Source: Phytophthora sp. 'mugwort' (lineage: Eukaryota; Oomycota; Peronosporomycetes; Peronosporales; Peronosporaceae). From it: a stretch of 64,000 nucleotides of DNA. Below the pieces are notes generated by a model. That model saw nothing but the letters and a program-made list of their open reading frames with translations. It was not told where the DNA came from and did not search any database. The stretch spans positions 3,348,001 through 3,412,000 of the forward strand of contig JAUCEF010000014.1 of assembly GCA_033558025.1 (NCBI GenBank), read 5' to 3'. This document shows, in pieces, positions 32,850-44,612 of this stretch; the first letter of the stretch is position 1; every line of letters starts with the position of its first letter. Position numbers and translations under genes: made by a program.

Positions 32850-33269
32850 CATTGTTGGACCGTCGCCTAAATTTACAGCGTAGAGGTGATGCATGGAGCA
32901 CGGAGAGATATGCCTACTGATAGTTTTGTTAATTGACATGTATTCTCGACTGCTACAGGCACGAGTACACGGAACCTGAGGAAGATGGCATGACTGATGA
33001 AATATTGTCACACCTGGATACCTTCAATCCAATGTCGATAGACGAGATGCTTAACCACCAGAAGAGAACATTCTAGCGGACGGCCCAACGGACGAGTTAT
33101 TCTTTCTGTCCCGAGTGAAATTCTCGGTAATAGTGGCTACCGTCTGGGACACGACGATGGGCGTCGCCTGGCCGGCGGTGTGTTGCATGATCACATCCTG
33201 GCCAACCATTTGGGTGAGGAAGAGGTGGCGGCCCTGGTCCAAGAGGTGTGGAAAGGTCTGAATCACGTC

Positions 33270-33808
33270 GGCTGGAGGGCTTAGTCGCGTGTGCCCCGAC
33301 CAGATCCTCGGGGTTGCCGATCCCCGTAACGCTTGCTGACAGTGGGAGCTAAGGAAGGTATCGTGGGACGAGGACGGATAGCAGGAGGACGGTTCAAGAA
33401 GAGTCGGTCACTAAGGCGGGGTGAAACCGGTTCCCTCAAGCAAGTTCAAGGAGGTACGAAAATGTAAGGCGAACGTCGAATTGCTGAGTGCGTGCGAGGA
33501 CGTCTGTGAAGTGTCGAGGAAGTAGGGTCAGTCGTGAATTTGCCTGGTTAAAGTCAAGCTAAGAGGTCTTTACATATCTTTTGTATTGCCTTTGTTAGCT
33601 AGAATGTAGTTTAGTGCTCACTAACTCGATACAACCGTCGTCCGTCCATCAACCGGGACGGCTCGCGACATTTCTCGTTGATATCGAGGTGGGCGATGCA
33701 CCATATGAGCTAAAAGGTGACGATCTGAACGGTGGAGACGAGAAAGATTTGACTGCTCGACCGATGCCGGAAAACATGACTACGGAAGAACTGCAGGAAC
33801 AACTTTAG
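33270..33808 (+). repeat. Candidate LTR or leader remnant of a retrotransposon
   Basis: The composition and motifs (AACTCGATACAACCGTC, CCGGGACGGCTCGCGACA) resemble Gypsy LTR sequence of oomycetes as I remember it, and a short acidic reading frame follows (33614-33808). No second copy exists in the window to define boundaries, so this is a tentative call. Confidence 0.25.
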
Positions 33809-34632
33809 TGAATGGAACACCTGATTGTATGCGCAGATTCGATGAGGGTCATCTTCCCGAGATGTACTGACTCTTCGATCAAAGTATCGAGCGTTCATAT
33901 AGGAGTCAAGATGTACACAGGGCCGCAAACAGCAGAGTCGCTGCTGGACTTCTCCGGCAGTCCTGTTGCAAACGGAACAATCCCATAGCTAACCAGCTCC
34001 AGCTATTGAAATTCCTATAGGTATTACAAACTAGAGAACGAGGTAGGGATTCATTCGACTTGGTCTTGACAGCAAAAAAAAAGAAGCGACGGTCATCGGG
34101 AAGCAGATTATTTTCCCTATCTGGAGTGTATCACAATTTAAGATATTACGGACGAGAGGACTGCCTGTATCGATTTGTGTAAATTTACATAAACAGCGAC
34201 GTAGTGGCAACGCACCTGATCACCGACGAGTTAGCGCTTCCTATCAGGAACCCTGGGGCTCCAACAAGACCAAAATGCTCTGGTCGTACGTTTGGTCGAC
34301 CCAAAGTCCAATGGCGCTGACTTGGTACGGAGGCGCTGCAGGCCGCATCTGCCAGAGGAGTTTGCGTACTCGTCGCGTGTGTGAACTGTGATATGTGCTC
34401 AGTCTTTCCCATGTCGTTGGAATGCGCTCCATGGTCTAGTAGAGACTCTCTACACCTCAATGGATACCCACGAAGATGTTACTGCACGCTCGTCGCGATC
34501 GTCTGAGCCACCGTCACTAACTCTATAATCAAAACACTCGAAGCTGCTTATATTGTGGCTGCACTAATGCGCATTGTGCCGATCTATCTGTATTTATTGA
34601 GGCTCATGCGCTGCATCCTATCTGCCATCAAG
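33809..34632. other. No recognisable gene upstream (3' side) of the 5'-nucleotidase
   Basis: Only short frames. The stretch 34185-34460 is open on the minus strand without recognisable content. It separates transposon debris from the stop codon of the 5'-nucleotidase gene and should include its 3' untranslated region. Confidence 0.4.
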
Positions 34633-36198
34633 TTAGAACGACACAAACGAGCGTAGTTCGTTCGGGAGGCACACTGTGCCGTTGTTCAACTTGGAGACGT
34701 AGGCCTCGAGAGCCGTGTCCATACGCTCCGCCTCGGCCTCAGTGACCTTCACAGTGGCGCTCACACCTTCTATCACGGCAAACTCGGTCGTGTACAGGTA
34801 ATTACTGAGGGCCATTACGAACTCGTCCGTATCCTTGATGTCGCCCGTGTTGGTCGGGTGGTGAAGCCACATGAGACTTGAGAGGGCGCCGGCGCCCTCG
34901 CCCGTGCACGTGTATGTATAGTTGAAGCCAGACGGGTGCACGTAGAAGCCGTTCTGCTGGATAACGTTGGCGCCGCAGTTTCGGACCATCTCGTGGTTCA
35001 GGAACAGCTTGAGTGAAGCACCATTGGTCTTAATAGTCATGAGCGTGTTGCCGAACGGCGACCAGGCAAGGACCTCGCCCAGCGACAGTTTACCGGCAGC
35101 GATGACCTTATCACCACGAATGCCACCACCGTTCATGACGGCGATGTCGGCCGAGCCATTACCGTAGTACTGTCGTCCAGCGTCCGCGAAAAGGTGGCCG
35201 ATCTTGCAGTCCTTGGAGCGCACGATGCCCTGCGACAAGTCCAAGTCCTCGCACAGGTTGCCAATGAGCTGCTCCTCGAGCGCCTCCATCTGCGCCTGGT
35301 ACGTAGCGATGATGGCGTCCAGGGTGTTGTCGGTCGGCATGCTCTCGACGATGGGGATAGCGTGGTGGGTCATGAGAGACTTGCGGTCGTTGTTTCCCTC
35401 CGCGGCATAGTACTCAATGTGCGACTGCCAGATCGAGCGGAAGTCGAAGTCGGACTTGAGGTACGGTGTGCCGTAGTTGGTTTGCAGCATGGACGTGTGG
35501 TCGTGGCCTCCAATAATGAAGTCAATGCCCGCGACCTCCTTCGAGAGGCGGTTGTCGTCAGCTAGATCCTGGTGGGTCAAGGCGATGATGAAGTCGACGT
35601 GTTGAGCCTTGAGAGCAGCCACCTGCTCACGGGCGGCTTCAATCGGGTCCTCCCAGTACAGTCCCTTGCTCGTGTCCTTCATGTCGTACATGACGCCAAA
35701 GAGGCCGATACTAATGTGGCCGTTGGTGGGGTCGCTCAGGTTCTTGATAGCGTGGGGCACTGTGCCACGAAGCAGCTCCCGGTTGGCGATCTCATAGCAA
35801 TTGGCATTAAGCCACGGGAAGTTGGAGGCCAGCGATACGTTGCGAAAGTTCTCGAGGCCAAAGTCGAACTCGTGGTTGCCCAGCGACGCAAAGTCCAGAC
35901 CGATGGCGTTGTGCGCCTTGACCATGTGCTGGCCGTTGAACTGCGTCGACCAGAGCGATGGGGACACGGTGTCGCCAGCAAACAACACGAGACTGTTGGG
36001 GTTGGCCTCACGCATGGCTTTGGCAAGAGGAACGACGCGCGAAGGACCGCCCAGCTTGATACCCGCCACCGTGTCCTGCAGCATCTCGTAGACGTCATTG
36101 TACGATAGGATGTCGAATTTGGCGGTCAGGTTGCGAGCCTCAACACCGCTAACGGAGATGGCGCCGAGCGCGAAGGCCAGAGACCCCCAGAGCTGCAT
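34633..36198 (-). CDS. Secreted 5'-nucleotidase / metallophosphatase
   Basis: Single intact exon, 521 residues. Signal peptide about 1-21. The metallophosphatase domain shows the family boxes: SYND (D35; the usual D-x-H His is Tyr37 here), AGDT (D76), LGNHEFD (N108-H109), LTHQD (H209) and GGHDH (H232, H234). The C-terminal substrate domain has NGGGIRGD (356-363) and WSPFGN, which position nucleotide bases in UshA/5'-nucleotidases. It should hydrolyse nucleoside 5'-phosphates outside the cell, yielding nucleosides and phosphate, which is useful for salvage or for removing extracellular ATP/AMP. The Asp-x-Tyr change in box one is a real deviation worth checking. Clean codon use and no lesions set it apart from the transposons on both sides. 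Confidence 0.9.
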   Translation of the reverse strand: MQLWGSLAFALGAISVSGVEARNLTAKFDILSYNDVYEMLQDTVAGIKLGGPSRVVPLAKAMREANPNSLVLFAGDTVSPSLWSTQFNGQHMVKAHNAIGLDFASLGNHEFDFGLENFRNVSLASNFPWLNANCYEIANRELLRGTVPHAIKNLSDPTNGHISIGLFGVMYDMKDTSKGLYWEDPIEAAREQVAALKAQHVDFIIALTHQDLADDNRLSKEVAGIDFIIGGHDHTSMLQTNYGTPYLKSDFDFRSIWQSHIEYYAAEGNNDRKSLMTHHAIPIVESMPTDNTLDAIIATYQAQMEALEEQLIGNLCEDLDLSQGIVRSKDCKIGHLFADAGRQYYGNGSADIAVMNGGGIRGDKVIAAGKLSLGEVLAWSPFGNTLMTIKTNGASLKLFLNHEMVRNCGANVIQQNGFYVHPSGFNYTYTCTGEGAGALSSLMWLHHPTNTGDIKDTDEFVMALSNYLYTTEFAVIEGVSATVKVTEAEAERMDTALEAYVSKLNNGTVCLPNELRSFVSF

Positions 36199-37929
36199 GA
36201 GTGTGAGGAACTAGAAGTGTCCGGGAGGTCGCAAGTTACGAAATGCCGTCCCGCATCGGACAGCGACGGATAGACAGACACTCGCATGCCAGAGATGGAG
36301 AGGCAGACATACGGTGCAGTCGAACCGATGACTTGGCGACACCGGAGCATATTTGTGGGCCTGCCCCATCTTAGTCCTGTGTTACACATCACGAGAAATT
36401 GCTAGTCGGGGTAGTCGGTCCACGCACACAAGCGGACACACTATCCCGATACACTTGACATATTAACCGCACCGTTCCGATTCGATAGCGTCGTTTGTGG
36501 CTTATGGGTAACGTCCCTCACCGACCCGCTTGGAATGTTGAACTCGGCAGTCGATGGAATCTCCGAATCGAAATCATCGGAGTTTTCCAAATAGAACCTA
36601 AACATTCGTCAAGGCGGATACTAGTTATCAAAATTACTTATTAATATGTACTTCCGGGAGTGACTTCGAGCACATGTGGCGTACTGTACGTATTGGTCGT
36701 TGTGCGTGTACTATCGCTCGAGCTGGACGGTGGGTGGCCGCCACACGCCGCATTCGCTTTAAGTAGCCAACATCATTTCTTTTAGGATTGAGTTACACTG
36801 TAATGTCACTGCGATATTTTGCGGATGCCGACGAGAATCCGCGCCCTCTTGGCCTTTATAACGAAACAGCAACAGTCGAGATTGCGATTATACGGTCCAC
36901 GATCCTTCATGCTGCTACGGATTGGTTAATTGATGGAATCAGATTACCTTTAGACTACAGTACACAAGCTAACGCTCACGGCGGACGCGTCACTCATGCA
37001 GTTGCGTGCCAATATCCTATTGGCATATGTATACAGATATTGGAGGCGGATATATATATATATGCTACGGTCAGGCATACGGATACCACTTCCACAAGTC
37101 GCAAGACTATAGATTTCGGTTCGAGAATTTACATGGCTTTCGCTGTCCACTCATCAGTCGCGTCAAGGATGCAACACCGCGGTCCGTGTCGGTTGTGTTG
37201 TTGGAGAGCTTGGGTTGAGATGTGTATCGGTCTTTTACCTGGCGTTTAGAGCGTGTTCTGCGGCTTTTACACATCCATTAAACCTCACGAAGACGCTGCG
37301 TTGCTGGCCCACCTCACGCTCGTCGACGAAAGCACTGGTGGAGGACCCCGCTTCAATGTTTACACACAGCATCTGGTGCGGTGCCGTGTTTAAAACGCCA
37401 TCCGGTTGCTTGGAAAATGCTGCTCGCGCTACAGTACAATACATCGCCGAGCGTGTCTATTAATACATGTGTTGTGTCCAGATGATCCCCTCAATCTGAT
37501 CCCTACTTTTGGAATACACGCGCAAAAACAGGAGGAAAACACGATACCCAACATTATTCAAATCTAGGTACATGTATCGTTCCCTCTCACCCTTTGAGCG
37601 TAATATGGAGTGCAAAACGTTGCTTAACTATTCCAAGCAAGAATCTGTCTTCATGCTGTTCCGCTATTCCGGTATATTCCTGGTCGAGAAATACCTTTAA
37701 AGAAGAATAACGAGACAGCGAGGGGATCATGAATATTATTTAGGAGTAGGACTCCGCTCATCAGAGAGTCTGAGTCGTCAATAGACACAGTTTGGTACGT
37801 CGATAGACAGCAACGGATCGGCAGTAGACCAGAATGGACGACAGTAGACACCAAGCACCAAAATAGCACGTGAGTATGCAGATTGATGGTGTGCAGTAGA
37901 CAAGGCCTAGACACATATTTTCGTGTACG
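36199..37929. other. 1.7 kb without recognisable gene
   Basis: Holds the 5' flank of the 5'-nucleotidase (from 36199 upward) and then AT-balanced sequence with a short TA repeat near 37050-37063. The longest frame (36788-37249) has no codon preference or known motif. Probably old intergenic and transposon DNA. Confidence 0.4.
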
Positions 37930-37959
37930 CGTGACCCAGGCAGGTCACACAAAAGAGGA

Positions 37960-40138
37960 TGTGCTCCAGTCATTCTCGTCTCGGGTCATTCCTCATCCAG
38001 ACATCAAGCAACACCCAGCTGAGCTCTCGCATCCCGCCATGCCTCCATCGCAAAGATGGCAAAGCTGCAGGAGATTCGAACAGCCCAGGGGAATATGTGA
38101 AGTTTCGTTGGGAAGCCTTTTGTTGCTCGGTAGTGCGCGGTGTAAGGCCTTTCGTCTGTGCTATTTGCCCTTGGGATCATGAAATGGTAGAGCGCCATCT
38201 TCACTGCAAGAGCGAGGCGTGTGGAAACAGGTATCTCTCGACAAAATGCCCTGTCCGCTGGAAAGTCCGATACTGCTCTACATCGTCGACGTGGATTGTT
38301 CTCAGAAATGGAGCCGCCCACCTTCACGGAGATGTGAGTGTGCGGTGCCGCCGCGCGGGCAAAAGTAACATTGGAAATGAAAGCGTTCATTCATCAGATG
38401 GACGAAAATGCGGTGGCACCCCGCAACATTTGGAACAACCTTTTGCGCGCGCCGAGGTCCCGAAGCCAGTGCTGGGCTACTTCCTACGCTCAAGTTCGAC
38501 GAAGTGTTATGCAGATTCGGCGGTTTCATGGGAAAGAAACCTCAATCCTACGTGTGCAGGAGCTCGTGCGGAAAGAGGCTTATGTAGTCGACATTGAAGA
38601 CAATGCTGGTTTTGTATTTGGCAACCACGAAGACGATGACGGCTACCCTTTCGTTGGAAATGGAGAGGACGAGCAGCCTCTGATACTGGAGATAACCACC
38701 ATGAAACTCATGCGCTGCATTTTGGCGCTTCAAGAACAGGAGCCATTTCTGATCTTTCATCTGGATGCTACTTTTAAGGTCAGTGATCTCGGGTATCCTG
38801 TGATAACTTGTGGTTACGGATAAACGTCGTGTCTACCAACTTGCGGCGTTATTCATTTTCATCCAGCGAACGAACAGTGAGTACTATCAGACAATTGGAA
38901 CCTTCTCTAAACTGTTTCAAAAAACACATGAAGTCACCCCTCAGAATCGACGCGGTCATGGGCGATGCGGAGGCGGCACAGCTCAATGCTCTTTTAAGGA
39001 TTAATGGGTTTGAGAACTCCAAATTCTTAATGTGTTTTTTCCATGTATTGTATGTTCGGAAACGGATCCGTCACTTACCAGATTCGCTCCGTGCGATAGT
39101 ATATCGTGGAATCTTGGACATGCACTACGCATTAAGCAAAGATAGTTTGATCTCGATATGGAAGCGCGTCGTGCCCGCATGGCGGGGCGACACTCGACTG
39201 TGGAATTTTGCTGAGTATTTCTATACGCAGTGGCTGGATAGCAGATTTAGCGCTGGCAATTTTTTCATTCTCCTGGTGCGTTTGCAACGACAAATAACCC
39301 ATGCGGCGTTTTCAACGCAAGCATTAAGCGGTATACGCTGCGAAAGGCTGTAGACACCCGCCGCCTTATTTTAAAATTGATGACAATTGCTGAGGACTGC
39401 TCGATTACTATACCTCCTACAAGTACTTTTGCACGACCATTTCCACCGCAAGAAGCCAAGAAACTAGCGAGGGTGCTGGTGACAAGCGAGCGCGTAGCCG
39501 TTTTCTCTACAAACGAAGAATCAGTCGTTCGAGTTTGTTATCTTGGCGATCACTGCCGGGATGACGGGACATTCAGACTATTTCTAAGATTGGTGATTCA
39601 CGAGTCGTTGAAATTGCACAGGGAAGCCTAGTCGCTACCTCGCCCGAATGCCTCACTGATGAAGAGAAACAGTCAGCATCTACTTTTTATCGCTCGGCTG
39701 TAAAAGGGTCTGTCCGACGGGTACATCATGCAGGGATGCCCAGAGATGGGTGCGTAGTTCGCATTGCCACATCTGAATGTACGTGTCCGTATTTATGAAA
39801 TTTCTCTCGTGCGCTCATGTCATCTGCGGGCATATGACGTTTGGGCTTAGCCTGCCAGGAGTTGCTGGATTGCACATGAAGTTTAAGAACCGCAGGATTC
39901 GACGAAATCGCCAGGTTCCTCGAAATGCGCGTGCTGTGGTATTACAAGATGTAGTCGCAATTGAGTTACTGGAGCATCCTAGAAATGGATGCACTTCTGA
40001 GATCACCAGTGATATGTCGAAGCCATTTGAACTAGTGAGCTCGACAGTGCAGGCATTTCTTCATGATTTTGTGGTGATAACGTTTGCGGCGCTTGTTGCC
40101 ACGAAGATTATACCACTGTATGTGGAGAAAGATCACTA
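37960..40138 (+). pseudogene. MULE transposase with SWIM zinc finger, broken
   Basis: Plus strand. The N-terminal zinc-binding piece has YVKFRWEAFCC and AICPWDHEMVERHLHC (38090-38210). A linker follows, then the RNase-H-like core: FLIFHLDATFKVSDLGYPVITCG (first Asp, about 38760), AVMGDAEAAQLNAL (second Asp, about 38965), LMCFFHVLY and ATTNNPCGVFNASIKRY near 39300. Downstream, TSECTCPYF-MKFLSCAHVI (about 39770-39830) is the SWIM finger (C-x-C...C-x-H), and LHMKFKNRRIRRNRQV ends the protein. Stops and frame changes occur at about 38820, 39000 and 39350. MULEs move by cut-and-paste with 9-11 bp target duplications; the ends of this copy were not located. Confidence 0.75.
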
Positions 40139-41170
40139 GTCGAAACGGTTGAACTTCCGCACGTTAATGACAATGTCTTAGAGGCAAGATTCGAGCATAA
40201 TATATTGATTAACGGAGGCAGCCGACCGAACGCAATAGTCCCAGCTCAAATTCTGAGAACAGGAGTTCTAGGTTTGACATAGATTCGTTGATATCACCAG
40301 GGACGCCTTCTTCGATGCAACCAATCATTCGAGTCACCTGCGCGCGACTCTTTTCCCGCGCCTGAAGAACAACTCATTACTCACCGGCAGAACGGCCGCC
40401 CACCTCTTGCTTCGTCCGCCTTAGATATTCAGTACTTGCTTCGCTAGATAATCAAACTTCTCCTGTAATTTCTTCATCACCAAGCTTATCGAATTCATAT
40501 CCGTTACAATGAGGACCTCGCACTCCAGAATTTCGTTACGATTTCGTCTGTCGACAAACTATCATGTGTGTTGATGTTGGTAATTGCTAACAGGATTAAC
40601 ATGATTATCAGCACTGAGCCACAAAGTTGGAGGCGTAAATGTGCTGGATAGTGTTGCTCACTCTAACTCTGTAACTCAGTTAGAAACTGTCGATGCGATT
40701 GTAAGATTAGATGTGCGTATCCGCGTGGGTAAGATTTACAACTGCGTGGGCAAGATTGTAAAATCTAACCGTTTGCGTGCCCGTAGTCCGCCCCAGCACT
40801 AGAATATACGACAGATGTCCGTTGCACCCGAGATGCTAAGCTCTGTCGTAAGCTGTCTATCCACCTGGAGTTAGAGGAAGTTTAGCCTGTAGAAGCCTGA
40901 TGTCTCACTCCCCGTCGCCGAAACTAACCAACCGCGGTCATAGATGTTGTAACTACAGCCATCTACCCATATTGCTCGTTATAATTGTTAGAAGAAATAC
41001 GATGCTCGTACTCGTTAAACCGAACAATGGGCCACCACTCGTGCCCATCGTAAAGTCCAGTTGACGCAGATTATTCGGCAAAAGGTCCTGCAGACCAGAC
41101 TGAGCGGTCGTCCTCTCCTCGTGATGACCTTATTACTGTTCCCGATCTGTCGCTTTTGCCGCTAACACGT
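40139..41170. other. About 1 kb without recognisable gene
   Basis: Reading frames are short on both strands. GTAAGATTTACAACTGCGTGGGCAAG-like repetition occurs near 40725-40760 (GCGTGGG(T/C)AAGATT twice). No homology recognised; likely transposon debris. Confidence 0.35.
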
Positions 41171-41350
41171 TATGTATGGTGTGGCTTGTGGTAAACGTCT
41201 CATTGGGTGCCTGTGGTCTATCGTCTGCAATGGTCTTGTCCTGTTATGCTATGTCACTGCGAAAATCGTTTTGCTTGTCTGTAAATCCGCTTTCATTCAT
41301 TCAAGAAACATCACGAGGTATTGGTTTGTATTGGTGCTTGTGCATATCAA

Positions 41351-41412
41351 GTCGACGGTCGAGTAAACCTGCATCCCGGTGCAAATTGAGTCGACGGTCG
41401 AGTAAACTTGCA
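41351..41412. repeat. Direct repeat, 23 bp twice, period 39
   Basis: GTCGACGGTCGAGTAAAC(C/T)TGCA occurs at 41351-41373 and 41390-41412. GTTAACCGGT and AACCGGTTC follow within 30 bases. Such iterated units close to a transposase gene often are transposase-binding sites; here the neighbour is the DNA-binding fragment at 41520. Confidence 0.75.
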
Positions 41413-41519
41413 CATGGCCTAACCGGTTCAAAAGTTAACCGGTCTCACTTTGGTGGTGCGCGTCACCCCCTCCTCTCATTTCAGATTCACCAAGAAGACG
41501 TACAGGCCATGGGGATGTA

Positions 41520-42340
41520 GCGGCAGTATACGATGATGGAGAGAGTGAGGATTCTCAAGGAGTGGCAACGAAATCGTCAATGACGCCTTCGATGGCGGCG
41601 AAGGAAATGGGCGTCAAGAAGGGGACACTACTTGGCTAGAGAAAACAACTCTCTGATAAAAAACTTTCATTCATCAAAGAACCAGCAGATGCGGGCGAGA
41701 GATTTAGAAAGTCGGGCTCAGGGCCACCAAGGAAACTTCAGCCATACGAAGATCGCGTGCTTCAATTTTACCGAAACGGCTTGGCGGACGGGGGGCAAGG
41801 TAACACACGCTGAGATGCTATACTATTGCGGCCAGATTCCTGACTTTGCGTCGCGAAACGACAATTCTAAGTCAAGTTGGGTGACGCGCTTCATGCGCCA
41901 TTATTGGCCAATCGTTGCATCAGAGATTGCTGTCGTCGCACCTGGAGCTGCCAAGCCACGCTGGCGAACAAGCTAGCACAATGAGGGAAGTCGGATCTAA
42001 TGTCGTTGAGCATCGAGAGCAGGATTCTGAAGCCTCCTAGTCAAGCGCCATGGAGATAGAGGACGCCACCAACTCGGTCGTCGCGCCGATCGCTTCCAAG
42101 CAACACTGCACTGTGCACGAGACCCGCGGCAACGAATCCGCCATTACCGAGCCCTCTGGCAATACCGTAGGCGAGCTCGGGTCCTCGGAGGGCAATGAGC
42201 GCGCCCCGGAGGAGAGTGAGCAAGAAGACGCCCAGATAGAGGTCTCCATGCAAGCGTTTGGCGAGATCATCGCGCCGGGGCGAAGCAGCGACCTCCGCTC
42301 GCGAGCGGGGAGACGGACGTGAGCCAGGCTGGCGGGCAGG
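41520..42340 (+). pseudogene. Pogo/CENP-B-like DNA-binding fragment of a transposon protein
   Basis: Plus strand, three frames. The start has VRILKEWQRN and a helix with MAAKEMGVKKGTLLG, then FRKSGSGPPRKLQPYEDRVL, followed by VTHAEMLYYCGQIPDFASR and SSWVTRFMRHYW (41800-41905). This is the tandem helix-turn-helix pattern that opens pogo/CENP-B-type proteins. An acidic linker (EIEDATNSVVAP ... EESEQEDAQIEV) runs to about 42320. No DDE core of this strand follows. Probably one half of a composite element with the Ulp1-type gene downstream. Confidence 0.45.
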
Positions 42341-42539
42341 TGAATTTCGACTTTTGAACTCATTTACTGTACCAGAGCCCAAAGCCACAGCTCTGCCTCG
42401 GGCCTCCGCCAATTCAAGCTCTTTAAGTGTCCGCAAAAACCGAAGCTGGCGGCGATTATAGCCAAAAATGTTCCGCGAGGATTGATCAGGGATGCCGATC
42501 AGATTACACGAATTTCTACTAACCCGACAATAAACCCGG

Positions 42540-43440
42540 TGCCAGCGGCTGGTTAATGCCCTTCAAGCAAAGCAGGAACACCTGGGTGAGAAGGGCGCGG
42601 TTATTGAGGTAGAAGAGTTTGGCAATATCCCGTGCGTTTTCCTGGCAGTGATGAGGAGGTGGCACACCGCTGTGAAGGCGGCTAACCAGGTCGCAGAAGC
42701 TATGAAGTGGATTGCTGAGGTTCGATTCGATATTCAGGTCGGTCCAGACTTCAAGATCACACATGATCCGGTTTTTGACTCCAGGCTGGCGGTATTTCCA
42801 TTGTTCCCCTCTCAGGTACTGTGACTAGCTCTCGAAATTGGTTTGCCGCTCATTTTTGCTAATACTAGCTAATTATGTACTAGATTGAGATTTTAGAGAT
42901 CGCCGGAACACGCCATTCAGTGATGCTACAATGAACGCCATACAGCTCACTCTTTTCGCGCAAGACCTGGAGTGTTCGTCATCAAGCCGACTCCAGTCGG
43001 TATTGTCACAAAAGGAGTCCAACGGATTGATAAGAAGACCTTGGCTATGCTATTTTGCGGCCTGGTTAACCAGCTCATACTGGTGCCAGTCCACTGTGAC
43101 GGTGTGCTTTGGTGCAGTGTCATGATCGACCTCCGGACAGCACAGGTACGCTACTATGATCCAATGTACTCCAGTTACGCTGAAAATGTGAAGAACTTGC
43201 CAAGGATATTGTCTCTACTCTTCGAGTACCGACAGGATCAAGGAGGTATCGCATTAGCCTATACGTCGCTACCAACGTAGAGGGCTAATGCAATACCTCT
43301 TTGAGCAGGTTGACAGCTTCAACTGTAGTCTCTTCGTGCTGTTGGGTTGCGAAATGCTCTGCGTTGCTAGCAACCCTGCTAACTGCGATGATGGTCTGCA
43401 CGAGTACCTGCGCTATCGTTCTCTGAGGATGTACGTTTAA
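42540..43440 (+). pseudogene. Ulp1/SENP-like (C48) cysteine peptidase gene of a transposon
   Basis: Plus strand. An upstream segment reads GNIPCVFLAVMRRWHTAV and AEAMKWIAEVRFDIQ (42610-42740). A likely intron follows (42815-42890, GTACTG to ACTAG, with an ACTAAT-like branch region). The peptidase core, 42972-43280, has LAMLFCGLVNQLILVPVHCDGVLWCSVMIDL (His with Trp two residues after GV-L) and VRYYDPMYSSY (Asp). After a stop and frame change at 43280 the Cys block continues: DSFNCSLFVLLGCEMLC, then LHEYLRYRSLRMYV. The full His-Asp-Cys triad context is therefore still written in the DNA. Ulp1-type enzymes remove SUMO-like tags; in transposons the role is unclear. Confidence 0.6.
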
Positions 43441-43458
43441 ATACTGCAACGGACGGTT

Positions 43459-43694
43459 GGCGAAGCTATTGAGCCATCAAACGCAACAAAACAGAGCAAT
43501 ATAAGTGACGCAGTGGCTGGCGACACACCCAGTTTCAGTGTGCATTCAAACTCACCGTCAAACGTACTATGGTTGGGGTGCGGCTCGCCACAGATGGGCG
43601 CGCTGTCAGCGGCTCTACCTGGCGCTTGTAGAACAACAGTAGGCGAAGCTATTGAGCCATCAAACGCAACAATCAGAGCAATATTAGTGACGCA
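43459..43694. repeat. Direct repeats of about 53 bp
   Basis: GGCGAAGCTATTGAGCCATC with its following AAACGCAAC.A..CAGAGCAATAT(A/T)AGTGACGCA occurs at 43459-43512 and 43642-43694, 183 bases apart, nearly identical. They flank a 129-bp unit. This may be a short tandem duplication or a pair of element ends just after the Ulp1-type gene. Confidence 0.85.
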
Positions 43695-44230
43695 TTAGTA
43701 GGTGCCGTAGCTGTTAGGATGGTATTTCGCGTTCATTCATTCCATTTCACCGGCACGCACAGCTGTGCTACCGGTAGCGTAGCGGAACTTCCGCGAGGAT
43801 GGGGGCGTCGCTAGCAGCACGGGGAGAAGGGACAGCAGCGACAGCATCATGCTTAAGTGCATCTGATTGACACTCTCGCTTTAAGTCCGGGATCAAGCCA
43901 CGAGGGCTAGGCCTATATCAAATCTAGCTGGGTTCACTGATAGCAAAGCCGGGGTGTCTACTGGTTGCTATACCTTCCTTTCTATGGATAACCAAAACTG
44001 TGTCTATCGCTGGCCTTTACTCCTCATCAGACGATGGCTACATAACGGAGAGTGACTAAAGCCACCATACATAAGAGCCGGTGTGGTGATGACCTAATGA
44101 TCATGTCTCATCCGGCGTTTCATTCCAACATACGCCTTGGAAAGCAAACGGCTATTTAACGTTATTTTTTGTTTTCCGCGCCAGTGGCTGGGATTCATTC
44201 AATTGACGGCACGTGGAAGGAGGCCAAGAA
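43695..44230. other. No recognisable gene
   Basis: About 535 bases between the direct repeats and the Gypsy 3' LTR. Short frames only; nothing recognised. Confidence 0.4.
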
Positions 44231-44597
44231 TGTGACGGGGCACACAACAACTTGCGCACAGGAAGTGTGACTTCCGGAGAGTATACAAACTCTCAGTGAA
44301 CGGCAGTTCACTAGTCCCCGGCCTGGGGATTGTTACCAAAATTAGGTAGAATTAAGACTGAATATATTTATAGGTGACCCCATTTTAATGCGTCTACATA
44401 CTAACTCTTAGTCACATATAAAGTTCCCTAGATGTTATCCTATTGAGTGGCTCTGAGGTCTTTCTACCATATCTGTGGTACCTATCCATGACGTCATTAC
44501 CGTCAAAGTCATAGTGGTGATTAGCTACATCAGGTAGTGTGCTTGGGTACACATGCTCTGAAGAGTGACTTGGTACTCTTCATGTAACCCCGTTACA
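44231..44597 (-). repeat. Gypsy 3' LTR, 367 bp
   Basis: Reads TGTAACGGGG ... CCCGTCACA on the minus strand, 44597 to 44231. It has the same length (367 bp) and start/end as the plus-strand LTR at 50512-50878, with scattered substitutions. It closes the pol gene that runs toward it from 48.5 kb. Confidence 0.9.
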
Positions 44598-44612
44598 TCC
44601 TCCCCCACTTAG
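44598..44612 (-). other. Polypurine tract of the Gypsy element
   Basis: Immediately upstream (minus strand) of the LTR start lies AAGTGGGGGAGGA, a purine-only run in the position where plus-strand DNA synthesis is primed. This confirms that 44231-44597 is the 3' LTR. Confidence 0.75.

Noticed and set aside
35194..36108. Long plus-strand open frames opposite the 5'-nucleotidase
   Set aside because: They mirror the codon structure of the minus-strand gene, which has a signal peptide and all catalytic boxes. The antisense products show no known motif.
36788..37249. 153-codon plus-strand frame
   Set aside because: No codon bias, contains simple TATATA sequence, resembles nothing.
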